Below, piece after piece: positions 1 through 11,800 of a stretch of DNA of 64,000 nt; the stretch's first letter is position 1, and every line of letters starts with the position of its first letter. The notes under the pieces were generated by a model that saw only the letters and a list, made by a program, of their open reading frames with translations, made no database searches and was not told the DNA's origin. The translations under genes were made by a program, and so were the position numbers. The DNA comes from Ifrita kowaldi (Eukaryota; Chordata; Aves; Passeriformes; Cinclosomatidae): positions 490,470 to 554,469 of the forward strand of contig VZRS01008257.1 of assembly GCA_013398055.1 (NCBI GenBank). The letters run 5' to 3'.

Positions 1-10
1 GTGTGTTTAA

Positions 11-113
11 ATGTATAACTTCATGGGGCTGAACAGCACGGCCGTAGCTATTCAGCCCAATGTGTCCTGCACATGCAACTGCAAAAGGTCTTTGTTCCAG
101 AGCATGGAGATCA
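11..113 (+). CDS. PMEPA1: PMEPA1 coding exon 1: N-terminal (lumenal/extracellular) segment
   Basis: This exon encodes residues 1-34 plus the first base of codon 35. The peptide opens MYNFMGLNSTAV, which parallels the human long isoform that also has Met at positions 1 and 5. It contains sequons NST (8-10) and NVS (17-19) and the cysteine cluster CTCNC (20-24). It ends in MEI, and codon 35 (A|CG, Thr) is completed by exon 2. The donor is GTAAGT at 114-119, a perfect consensus. I chose the ATG at 11 by alignment to the family. The ATG at 23 is in frame and has G at +4, so it could also be used, and neither has a purine at -3. There is no classic signal peptide, so the downstream helix probably acts as signal anchor. 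Reading past the donor gives an open frame to 562, which is only GC-rich intron. Confidence 0.93.
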
Positions 114-119
114 GTAAGT

Positions 120-690
120 ACTCGTCCTGCTGCTCCCGGGGAGGGTGCGGGAGGTGCCCGGGGTGCGGGAGTGCCCGGCGGCCCCGCCGCGGGCGGGGAA
201 CTTCCCGCGGGGGCTCCCGGCGGCGCCCGGGACCCTTGGCTGCGATGCGCTTTCCCGGAGTGGTTTTCCTCCCCCCTCGGAGCGAGCCCTGGTCTCTCAT
301 CTGTTGCAGCTGGGATGTCGCTGCGGGTGTGACACGGCGCGGGCCGGGCTGGCGGAGCTGCCCGGGATCAGCCTCCCCCGGCCGCTCCCCGCCGGCACCG
401 GGGCTGAGATCGCCGCTCTTCCCCATCGCGGCTCCATCACCAGCCGCGTCTCGCCCCTTCCCCGCGATGCCCTGGTGCCTCTGCCCCGCGCCTTCCCCTC
501 CTGCGGGGGTGATGCTGGGGGCCCCCGCGCCTTGTCCGGGTGTCTGCACTGCCCCCGTGTAAATCACCCTCGCCTCGGTACCGGGGGCGCACCGCGGTCC
601 GGACGCCCGAGTAGGGTTTGCATTTGGGAACCTGTTCCCCCCGTCTCCAGCCCCTCGGGGCTTTTTGTTCCGAAGGGCGGTTTGGGTTTT
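120..690. promoter_or_regulatory. CpG island at the 5' end of intron 1
   Basis: The stretch after exon 1 is strongly GC-rich with dense CpG, including runs such as GGCGGCCCCGCCGCGGGCGG. This fits the downstream half of a promoter-associated CpG island. It contains a palindromic kappaB-like sequence GGGAACTTCCC at 196-206. Long open frames here on both strands reflect the scarcity of stops in GC-rich DNA. The island boundary is judged by eye. Confidence 0.75.
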
Positions 691-2419
691 TTCATTAATA
701 TTTTTCAACCCTCGCAGAGTAGCAGTGAGGGCAGTGCCTGACCTAAATATCCACCAGTTCTCTATGTGCTCTTTCCCTCTTGGAAATGAAGTGCACAGAG
801 GTGAGAGAGAAGGAATATTACTGCTGAGGGGAGAGGAATGAGTTGGGCTCTTCGGCAGTTTTGAGCAAATGGTATTTTCTGTAAAGGGAAGGTTTTCAAG
901 GCATCCCAGACCGGGCGGGTTGTCAGGATTGTGCCCTGCTTAGCACCTTGTTCCATGCCGTGAAATCCAAACCCAGTACAGACTAATGCAAAATGGCCCA
1001 AAAGGAAAACTTGGGAAAGAGTCCGGATTTTGCATATATTCCTGGCACTGCGACGGGGCAGGCTGGCGCTCGGTGCGTGCAGGGAGAGCCAGCTGAGCTG
1101 TGCCTGTTTCTGCTAGCACAGGATCTGCCCCGTTACCTCCAGCGGGGCTGCAGAGCATCTGTCCCTTGGTATTTTGGATGGCTTTTGTCCAGTGTCATCT
1201 ACCTTCTCCCTCTCCAGTTTCATCGTTGTTTAATTCAGGTGTCTGAGTCCCGGAGAAGGTCTGCAGACATTTGTATACCGGGTACTAAAAATGTGTTCAT
1301 TCTGAATTTTAGCATAAACCATACGCTTTGTACTGTATGCACTTTTAATCTTGATTTAATCTCATTCGTGTTCAGACAAAACTAAGCTGGATTTGCCTGA
1401 TTTTATTAACACTACCGGTACTGAATAGACCATTATTCTTCCCTGACTTTAACAGGCCGGGCTAGATGTGCATACCAATAGCAGTGTATAAATAAGGAAG
1501 ATACAGTTCTTTTTTGTGTCAGCCAGTTGCTGAACATAAACTGTGTCCCACAGAATCCCAAGGATGAGAGACTTTACTTTGTGTCTGATCAAGGCTCATG
1601 GTTATGATAAAAGTTGTGAATTAAAATGTGTAATGTCTTTTAAAGAAAAAGCTTCTATTCCAGTCTAACTCTTGGCATGAGGTTTTGTTGGAACAACTTA
1701 GGCTTTTAATTTCACTCCTTGACTTTTTAGAAATAGCATAGTTTATCATTTTTTCCCCATTTTTTTCAGCATATGAAAGGCTTGCTAAGAGGCAGGTGCT
1801 GCTTATGGATGGATGAGGGATGTGTGAGACTGGGGACAGTGAATTACACGGGGAGAGACCTTGCCTGAAGTCGGATGGGTGTTGTGGGAGCCTCGTGCCT
1901 GATGCTCCCGTGGTCCTTCCCTGACTTGTCCCCTGCCCTCTGTCAGCTCTGGGGTCCTGAGTTCCCATTAGCTCCTGGGAGCCTTGGACTGAGCTCTCTT
2001 ACTGCTGCCCTTCCTTATTTCTTGTTGGTGTAGGTGTCTTATCACCAGTGTTATTATTTATTTCCTGCTGATGGCGAGCAGCCTTCGCTCACCTCTGTGC
2101 TACAGGAGAGCTTTGGTGGCACTGCAGGGTTGTTACCTGATCGCTTCCTCCACCTGGCTCCAGTGGAAAGGGCAGAGCTGAGCCTCCCTGAGATAAATTC
2201 ATTCTACAGCGTTTTTCCTCCTCCAGTCGCTCGATTTTGTGTATCTTTCTGATACGACTTTGAGGGAACCTCAGAGCAGCTACCACCAGATGCTCCTTAA
2301 TTTTTCAGCCAAAATTTTCAGTTACCAGGCAGGAACGCTTCAGGAGAGTGGCACATGGAGGAACATGCAAACTCCTCTGATTTATAACCACCTAAATAGG
2401 TTAACTGTCCAACCGATGC
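691..2419. other. Intron 1 sequence without recognised features
   Basis: This is mixed-composition intronic DNA with low CpG and no coding frame, tandem array or interspersed repeat that I recognise. Short T-rich and AT-rich patches occur (for example around 1290-1460), but none forms a recognisable motif cluster. Confidence 0.5.
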
Positions 2420-2900
2420 CCAAAGCCCTTTTCCTCGCAGGCTTTATTCCGTATGGCGGCTGCGGCGCTGCGGTGGAGGAAGCAGCTGGTTTCTGTGTGT
2501 GGCGCTCCCAGATTAGGATTATAAAAGGGCTTTTTGGGGGCGGGGGTGCGAGTCTCGCCCGCCGCCGGGCTGGAGTGCCAATATGCCGGGCGGTGCTAAG
2601 CAGCCAGACGTCTGCGGCAGTGGGCTCTAATCGCCTCGGCTGGGTGAAGGAGGTCAGGGGTGACCGGCGTGGCGGAAGAGGCTGTAAATAACTAATTATT
2701 TGGCGCGGGGAGCGGAGCGAGGCGCCGTGCCTGCCTCCCCACCGGGCACCGGCACCTGCCCGCTCCGGCCCTCCCGCGGGCACGGCTCCCGGAGGGTGCG
2801 GGTGCCAAGGCGGGGATCCCGCGGGCACCTGGGCATCCCTGCGGGAGGTGTGAGGGCAGCTCTCTCCGGGCTGGGTGGCTCTCGGCAGAGGCTTTGCTCA
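2420..2900 (+). promoter_or_regulatory. CpG-rich island with TATA box: candidate alternative promoter
   Basis: A GC-rich, CpG-dense block lies 2.4 kb into intron 1. It contains a canonical TATAAAAG at 2520-2527, followed by GGCGGGGG-type sequence and a GC-rich stretch where initiation would be expected about 30 bp downstream (near 2550). A short open frame starts at the ATG at 2583 and stops after 15 codons, so any transcript starting here would be non-coding or use a later start. A promoter is inferred; no exon boundary can be proven from sequence. Confidence 0.4.
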
Positions 2901-5459
2901 TGCGGACGCTTTGGTCGTGCAGGAACGTTGTCTGAGGTGTTTGGGATTTTTGGGAGGCGTCGTTGCATCTCCCGGGAGTCGAGGCCGATGCCCCCGACTG
3001 CAGTGCCGTGTCCGGCTGGGCTGAGCGAACCGTGGGAGTGGGTTCCTGTCCAAGCCAAGACTTCTAGGTTTTCACATTCTTTGGTTTAATAACAAACCCA
3101 ATGCATGTGGCTCGACCAGGGATCACGTCTCATTTCCACTTTCACACTGCTTTGCTGAGAAATGCATTTCTTTCCTGACACTCTTGTCATCGGCAGTTAT
3201 GGCTTATTCCAGGGCAGAGTGGGTAAGAACCATGTGCTTCTTTATTCCCCCCCAAAGTTTTCCTCGTGGAGGAAAGCCAGAGCTGCTCCCAGTGTTTCAG
3301 CAAGCCCGAAAGTGCTTGCACAGAGGATGTTCAGTTTGTGGCATCTCAGTTTGACCTCAGCCAAACCGGGGAGTTCCCTGTGTCTGCCTCTGGCTGTGTG
3401 TCTGTGACAAGCTCTGCTTTTTGCTGAGATCAGCGTCCCAAGGTATGATCCTGGAGGAGCAGAGCACGGGTGGCTTTTGCTTATGGTGGCCCAAGAGGTG
3501 TCTGTGTGTGCCCTTGGCCATCCCAGGAGACCTGGACACTCTGCAGTCCCAGCCCCACGGGTCCTGTGTCTCATACCCAAGGAAAGGCCTGATTCCCTCA
3601 GCCTGGACAGCACAGGGGTCTTTATTAAAATTACAGTTTATTTTGTGCCCTTAGGCAGTGGTTTTAATCTTTGCGTTTTATAATGGATGTTGAATGGGAG
3701 AATGAAAAGACACTGAGGAGGAAATGCAGGGAAAATAGTCAAACTTTGTTTTTTTCCTGTGGGTGAACACCTGGATTGTGCCATGCTGCACAGCGGGACC
3801 GGCACACGGCACCAGAGGTGATCCTGTATAATCGGAGGTGATCATTTATAATGCAAAGTGGAGGCAAGACATGGTTCATTCTTCCTTTTCAGTCATTGTC
3901 AGGGTGTTTTCAGAGGAGCGTGTTTGCTGCAGTAAGCCCTGTTACCTTCTGCCATGGAGGCATCCCCCACCCCCTGAATGTTTGCCTTCGTTTGTTTAGT
4001 AGTGTGTTTTGAGATCCTGGTTGTGCGAGGACCAGCACTGAAGGGTGTGTGGGGAACAGCAACCATATTCTTTTCCTTAAGGCCGGGAATTGCCAAGGTG
4101 GGGTCTGGGATCACCTCTAAATTTTTGGGATTTTGCATTAGCTGCTACCACGGCTTCCTTTGCAAATGGAGAGAGGAGCACCTACAAACACGTGTTCTTA
4201 CTTTTATTTGCTGTTGCTCACCAAATATACTAATAATTTTAGATTTCCCAGGCTGAAGTTGGTGGTTTGATAAATCCAGTTTTCGAATGAATTCGTAAAC
4301 CTAAGTTATAAGTGGAGAGACATGAGGAGACCTTTCCAAGGGAAGTACCAAACTATGTGGTGTCGCTAATAGAGGGTAATTACAACCCAGCTCCTTTCCT
4401 GAGTAACTCATTGTACAGTCATGTCTGTCCGTGCTGTTTCATTCAGGTAGCAGCAGCCATCAGAATTTGCTAAGCCTAATTAGTGAAAAAAAAAGGTCAT
4501 TTATTTGCAGTGGTGTCTCATGTGAAAACTGCCAACCAGTTTGCTTCCTGGAGGGAGATCCCGTACTGGTGTGTGGTTTGTCTTATCAGATCCCTCCCGT
4601 TCTCTGATACACTGTGCATCTGCTCCTGGCGGGTTTCATCAAAGTGATAAAGCCTGGCTGGAGGGCTCAGGAGGAGAGAGGTACGAGGGCCACTTCGCTG
4701 CAATTAAGTGGAAACTTGGTTCACGCCATGAGCACACTCCCAGACGTCCATAAAGCACAGGAATCATTGATGTCGACAGGGATGTTTTTATGCGGTGCTC
4801 TTCCTGTCTGTGTGGCTGAATTGCTGGGTGATTATTTTATAACTGTTTTGGCACAAGGTAGGTCACTCAGGCAGCTCCCAGGTGAGGAAACGCATCACAG
4901 ACCCGCTCCGTCTGCCAGCGGCACGGCCGAGTCCGGCACAGGGAGGAGCAGGGAGGAATTCTGTGGCAGCAGGATCTGACCCTCATCTCTCCATCTTCCA
5001 GAACTGATCAGTGGCTGCTGTGTTGCTGCTTCCTTGCTGCAGGGAATGCAGTAGTGGTCTGGGAGCTCCTCCAGGAGTGATGGGTGAGCGTGGGGTGTAG
5101 TGGAGTGGGGCAAGGGCGATCCCGGCGCTGAGCATGGGAACTCAGGTTCCAGCTCCCTGAGTGCCAGCACCTGGAAGCTGGACACTCGTTGCTGAGAGCT
5201 GGAGAGACCCTGCACACACACACCACCAAGGGCTGACAAGTTTTAGTACTTGAGGAGGTCTCAGGGTACTGTGTGTCCCTGCACACAGGCATAAACACAT
5301 CCGTGAAACTGAATTTAGCAATACAGGAAAGTGGCTCCAAATGAACTGGTTAATGAAGTAGTTGGTAACCAGAGAAAGGAGTTGTGGGGCTTGGGCTTTT
5401 TTGATTGTTTTTTTGGGATTTTTTTTAGGCAGATAAATTTCAGCTGTAAGAATTTATCA
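2901..5459. other. Intron 1 sequence without recognised features
   Basis: Ordinary intronic sequence, with short poly-T and poly-A runs (3749-3757, 4484-4493) and an isolated TAATTAG homeodomain-type core near 4478. No coding signature, repeats or dense motif cluster were seen. Confidence 0.45.
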
Positions 5460-5830
5460 TTCAAATCAGAGGATTTGGGGGGCTATTGAGAGGAAAGAGA
5501 GCTTTGATGATTTGGCAAGGAATACAGCTTCTAAGGCAGTACTTTGATCTGCATTTTAAATGCTTCTTTGTAATGACAGTTTCACAATTTCTTTTCTCAT
5601 TTTGAATCAGTTTTGCAGAGGTATGTTTTGAGAGAAAATAGTAACAGCACACATTATTCTTGTTGGCTTTGGAGCCAGCTAGAACTTGTAGTTCATCCCA
5701 GATCTTTTGGCTACCATGATAAATTTACAATTGCACCAAAAAGGAAATTAGTAAAGATGTTAAATATTATCAAAGCTTTGCAAATCTTTTGAAATCTCCC
5801 CGCTGTGAAAACTAAACTCGCATTAGCATT
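5460..5830. promoter_or_regulatory. AT-rich block with three TCF/LEF sites
   Basis: This AT-rich, repeat-free stretch carries CTTTGAT at 5502-5508 and 5542-5548 and its reverse complement ATCAAAG at 5769-5775. All three are TCF/LEF consensus cores, and they lie within 274 bp. The composition resembles a conserved non-coding element, but conservation cannot be tested here. TCF7L2 is reported to act with SMAD3 on the intronic enhancer of human TMEPAI, which makes the cluster relevant. Confidence 0.35.
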
Positions 5831-8800
5831 TCTGCTGCGGTGTGTTGAACAGTGTTTATCCAAGCATCCACCTAATGCTGCAGGTTCCTGATTTAGCTTT
5901 TTTTTCCTTCTGAAGGACACGCTACTGTTTAGCACATGCATCCTTTTAGTCTTGCATTGCACCTGAAACCTTGGCTCTGGTGACTCAGGTTTTCTAAAGA
6001 CAACCCTACTGGGAACCTTTTTCCTTTCTTTCTCCAGCACCTTCTCAGGTATACCTAACTGTTGTTGGATGGAGAAGGTTGTTGTTGCCTGCATGATCTT
6101 ATACAAGAGCGCTTGTTGCGTTAATTTATGTGATATGGAGAGGGGTAAGAATTGGGAATGTTTATTAAAGTTTTAATTTAAATTTTGCATAGCATCTTGA
6201 ATCCAAACTGGGGAGGGGTTTATACCTGTCATTGGAAATGAGCAGCCTCAAGCACGAGAACGAATAAGCAGGTTTTCCCAGATCAGTTTAGAGCTGTGTG
6301 GCAGTTCTTCTGGTGCTGGTTTTGGCCTCTCTTGAGCTGTGGCTCTGAGCTGTACCAGGCTGGCAGCTCTCTGCTTGTGCAGCAGGTATGTAAAACAGGG
6401 CACACATTGCATTTGCAAGGTAAATTTGCCCAGGAAGTTGAGTCTTCAGTACATGCAAAGGGTACTGGCAGGCTTTAGATAAATAGTGCTGTGGGTACAT
6501 TTAGCTTGCATGCCTCCCAAACCATCAGTGACTGTGCTCAGTGGGGCGTTATCCCTGGTTTTGGATCTCTCTGGTACAGGGTGCTGATTTGGAGTGTGTC
6601 AGTCATCCATCCCACTCAGACATGGTACAGCCAGGGCACTGTCTGTGTTCAGGCTCAGGTTGGCATCAAGTCCATCTTCACTTTTAGTTTTTTTTAACTA
6701 AATGTCACTTTTTCACTGCATACAGCGAGGTAACAGTGCTAAGGTTGTCATCCATCAGTGTCCCCCTTTTCTCCAGGTAGTCAGACTTCTCGTTTCTCAC
6801 TGACACAGGAGTAGGCTAATGCTCCATTTAGAAGAGGGTGTGTTTTTCGCCGTGTGTGGTGTGTGTTAGCGTGTCCCAGACTGTGGTGTTACATAAAGAC
6901 ACCTTGCACATCTTTGGAAACTTGCCTCACAAGTTGTCAGTGTTGGTGGATGTCCACAGTGCTTTCAAGTGGTTCACACATTTGTGCTTGGTGTGTTCAG
7001 TCTCACACGTCTCTTTAATAAAATGCCTCAGACTGGGTAATTTTTCACTTGCAGTATACCTTCAAAAACGTGCAGTTAGAAAGGCAAGTGCTTTTGCACA
7101 CGGCAGTTCTCTGAACCATTCACGAGACCCTGCTGATGCCTGCAGAGCTGAGGGATTGTGCCTGTGATGGTTTGTGCTCTTCAGCAGGTGCAACAGGATT
7201 TCCCACATTTGCAAACTTGGCCCAAGCAACCCAGCAAAGCAGAATTTAGCCTTGGCAAATGAAAACTGATTAACCCCCAGGCTTGGAGCGTACCAAGGAT
7301 GAAAAAAGTTACTGGCACAAAAATCAAGGCTACTTTTCAAAGAATATGTGCAAGACATGGCTTGGGGACTTTTTTCCATCTCTTCATTCTGTCCAATATG
7401 TAAAGTAGCTGGTTTGTTACTCTAACCCCCTACAAATGATTGTCAGTAATAATTCTGTAAAACTGTGAATCAACTCTGCATGACTTTGTGCAAATAGACT
7501 GAGTAATTTCTTTGTTCTTTTCTTCTTACTTTGTAATTGGAGTCTGTAAAAGCCCAAAGGTTTGGTCTTGTGGAAAGCATGATTCATTTATTGGTGTCTG
7601 TGCCGACTAGTTATCTTTCAGTAATTCCAGAGTGCTGCTACAAGCCAAGAGTGATTCATACATGGCTAAGTGCACAAACAAATGGGGTCATGGCCATCTG
7701 CAGAAACTTTTCTAATCTATTTATGGTATCGGAGAAAGAAGTGGGTGTATTAAGGATGATGGAATAGGTGTCAATTACATTAGTGACTATAACCGGTTAA
7801 GTAACGCTCACCATTACTCAAAACCACATCTGCTCCTTGCTAAAGATCACAACAGCAGGTCCTGTTTAAATGTTAACACAGGTCTGATACGAGAGATAGA
7901 TTGAGTGTCTAGCCTGCCCCCTGAGGAGCTCGCCATCCTCACAGCTCTTCTGCCTTCCTGGAGATTCAGGCAGGGATCAGGAACTTGCACTGGGGATATT
8001 TGTAGTGGCAAAGTTCGTTTCTGCTGTTGCAGACCTTGGTCGTTGTAAGCTTTACACACTGAATTTGGCCTTCTACTTAACTTGTGTTGATGATGAGGGT
8101 AGGGATTGTCATTGGCACACCAGGCAGAACGGCTGTGCACATCTCACAGTGGTGGTCAGGTGGTCGGTTTTCCTTCCAAATGCATCTTCAGTGGTTTAAA
8201 ATCTTGAGGGAAGATGACCAGCATTTTACAAGGTGGCATTTCTCTACTCCCGTCCCTTTTCACTAATTGTGAGAACTGATTTTCGCTTTGTAACTCCAAT
8301 AACAGAACAGCCCTGGCTGCAGCTGTGTCAGAATTGCTCCGTTCAGGTTTTAGGCTTTTGCTTTGGGGGAGGCCATTTGCTCCTGCCCTGCTCAGGAGTG
8401 GAGGAGCTGGGCCCAGGGCTGGAGTTGGTTGTGAGGAGGAGAGAGTTTGAGACCAGCAACAGGAAATAGCAGGGCAAGGAGCACTCCAGAGGCCTATGGT
8501 TGAGGGTCTCTGTTGGGCTCCCTCTGGACCCCTGACTGCCAGAGCCTGCCTGCTCGTCAGCCTTGCACACTGCAGCAGCTTTTGCACCTGAGATATGTGT
8601 ATCCAACAAGATCTTGGCCTTGCAGAGCATGGAGTGGTCGCACAGTGGGTTAGAAACATCCCATGTCTGCAGGATGCATGAGTGTTACTCATGATGAGGT
8701 TTGGAAGTGGCCATGGCCTCGTCTCCCCGAGCCCTGGGAGGCCTGTACAGTCACGGCTCAGTTTGACTTCAGAGGACTTGAGTAGAACACAGGGCTCACG

Positions 8801-11800
8801 GACTCCCAAATTCTGTAAACTGAATTTAAGCATCAGCACTGGCCAAAAATATGGAAGAATTTGGCCACACATCGTTGTTGTCCTTTCACTGATGTTTTGA
8901 GCACTGTGTTCGGCTGCACCCTCGCTGCACGTGCTCCCACGGAGGGAGACGAGGCCTGGCTGACACCCTGAGTTCTCTGCGGACGGGGAAGTGACCCAGA
9001 CTTTTGCCCAAAGGACTGATGAGTCTCTCCTGATGTCTGAGCAGCTTTCTTCTCCTGCCCTTGCTTTACTTAAGTCAACAGATTGTGTAAGCCACATGCG
9101 AGATTTACCTGCAGGGCAAGTGGGAGAGAAGCAGTGCCATTTGGATGAATTCCCAAGAGACATCTAACCACTGAGCGTTCAGACTCACATTTCCAAGCCT
9201 GAGTCCTACAACAGTCCTGAATCTGCTCGTCGCCTCTTCCCTCCGTGGCTTTGGCTGCTGAGGATGAGTCCAAGGGAATTTGCCGGCTGTGGCCGCTGGC
9301 TCGCAGCTCCCCTGCGGGCTGGGCTCTGTGCTGAGCAAGCTTGGAAATTCTCCCCCTTAGTGGTTTCTGTTTAATGCTATGATTGATGTCGTTATTTCTT
9401 ACAAAAACAAAAGATCCCCCCAAAGCAGAGCGGAGCCCCGCGCCTCCCACACCCTCCCGCGCCGTTTCCCACGGCACCGAGGGTACATGGGGCTGACTCG
9501 TGGAGCCCTTCACGGGCTGAAACCCACAGCTCAGCAGCTGCAATGACCCAGCGTTAGGCTTGTCCTTGGTGCCTATTCCAGGCCTGAAACCAGGCTGGGT
9601 TTCCTTGTGCTCTTCACAGGTATTTGTGTAATGAGAGTCGGTGGTTGTCGGTGTCCCCTGCGCTGGCTTGGCTGCAAGGGCTCGGCTTCGCTGAGGGCAG
9701 ATGTCTCAGCTGCTTTCCTGGAGGAGCAAGTCCTGCTCTTTCTGTGCTGTTCTCATTATTTCCACCATTTTTCCACCTTACCAAGGGTGATCTCTTGGCT
9801 TCAATACCTCAGAACAGCATACACAGATTAGGCTGTTAAGCACTGAGCTCTGAAAGTGGCTTGTCCTGCTAGGTGCTCTCTTTAGGACACTGAAGAAACA
9901 ACATGATTGATGGGCACTTACTTCACACAATTCAGGGAAAAATTATCTTAAACTGCAATTATTTCCCACGTAATAAGCAGGAATCTCATTTTTGTTGTTA
10001 CACTTACATTGCTGTAGTGGGACTTCCCTTGAACGGGAAGATGTGTTTTCGAATTCAGCGTTTCCCTCTCCAACTGCTCAGACACACACAAGGTGTGTAA
10101 CACTTAATGATACTGATCACTGGTGTGTAATGCAATCAGGTTTATGTTTCTCTAGTGTGACTTAGTCATAGCAGTATATACACACTGCACCTTCCTCATC
10201 TTTTTCTGGGAATGCAGGTGCTGGCTGTCCTGTCAGCTGGTGTGCCAGAGATGGGCTCAAAGACCAGGAGAGGAGGCCAAGGTCTGTGATGGGGGTCCTG
10301 TGCGAGGTGCAGAACAAACTGCAGGGTTACAAACGCATTCTGTCCTGCTGATAGCTTTTAATCCTCATCGTTCTCATGGGTTTTCTTGATAAATACACTT
10401 CCCAACCTCCACTGAGTTGCTGTCCAGGCCTGAATTGTAAGGAACAATAAACATAATGGACAGACTCAATTTAATAGATTTCACTATGAGCTTTTTGTTA
10501 GTGCAGCTTTTTTAAAAAGAAGGAAAAAGAGATGAGTGCATTTATTTACTTGAAGTGCAGAAAGCAGCTCTTTAAAATCCGAGGGAAGCATGCCTGAGTG
10601 GGCTCAGTTCAGCTGGTGGTTGTGGGATGAGGGAAGGATCCCTCCTGCCGTGCAGCCTGTGGAGTGCTGGCCAGTCTGGAGTGGGTTAACAGTGTGTGCA
10701 GATGTTCAGGAATTCCTCTTTTGACTTGACCGTGGGGTTTTGCTGCTCTTCAGAGCACAAGTGCACTCCAGTCACAGCAGGTTCATGGGTTTGGAGATGC
10801 CTTTCATCCTCTCCTGTTCTTGCTGCGTGCTCGGGAAGGGATCACGCCGTATCTTGTAGCCATGTGTCTTCCTTGGTTGCGTTTCTAGAGGTTTGCAGGC
10901 CACATAAAGCATCCATTAAATTAAGCAAAATGGCCTTTAGAAAGCTACATTTCAAGTGGAAGAAATGCTTTATGTAACGTAGGGGTATGTGAGGGGACCT
11001 AAATACAAGCTTAAATTGGCTGTTACGAAAATAGGTATAATTGGGTTTTTGCACAGTGATTTTACAGCTTCTGAGTTTAATGTCCTGGTGAAATCCTGCA
11101 TCCAGTCCACGTGCAGCCGGGGAGACGGGGGTTGAGGAGCCCGAGTGATGGGACTTGTTCTAGGAACAGCCTTGCCCTCGATTGCAGAACTGGCCATCCC
11201 TGTCGTTTGCTGAGGCTCTGCTGTGTCTGAGAGGTGTCTGGAGCAGTGATTCGCTCTCACCTGTGTTTGCCCTTCGGTCTCTCCCCTCAGCCGCCCCGTG
11301 TCAGGGGAAGGGCCATCTCTGACCGTGGTTGTAACTGCTTGCAGGTGAAAAATGCGGCTGTACCCTCCTAGCTGGGTGCGTGCCAAGAGCTGCAGCTTTG
11401 TTTTCCAGCCAGATCAATGCAGTTCGTTTAAGTCGTTGGGTAATTTAGTAGCTGGAGGCGCTTCTGTGGGCTTGGCGTGAGAGTGACTGCTTCACTTCCC
11501 CCCTCGGGAAGGCTGGGAAGGGTTTCCCTCTGAACCCAGGCTTCCCCGGATGCATCCAGACATAGGTGATGCTGTGGGGTCGTTGTCCAGCCGTTCTGGG
11601 ATCAGGAGCCCTGAGGAAGTGGAGGATATCACATGTTGACCTTGCATCCTCATATTAATCCCGATGGTTTTTCCTGTTTTAATATTTAAAGCCTTTCCGT
11701 TCTTCTCTCTGGAGAGACAAAGTATTGGCTCTCCTGGGTAAAGATTGGCACATCCTCTTTCGGAAATCTCGTCCCAAAGCAGGTTTTCTTAATAGAAATC

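Noticed and set aside
114..562. Open frame running on from exon 1 (to 562) read as one protein
   Set aside because: A perfect GTAAGT donor follows residue MEI, and homology resumes exactly at exon 2. The rest is stop-poor GC-rich intron.
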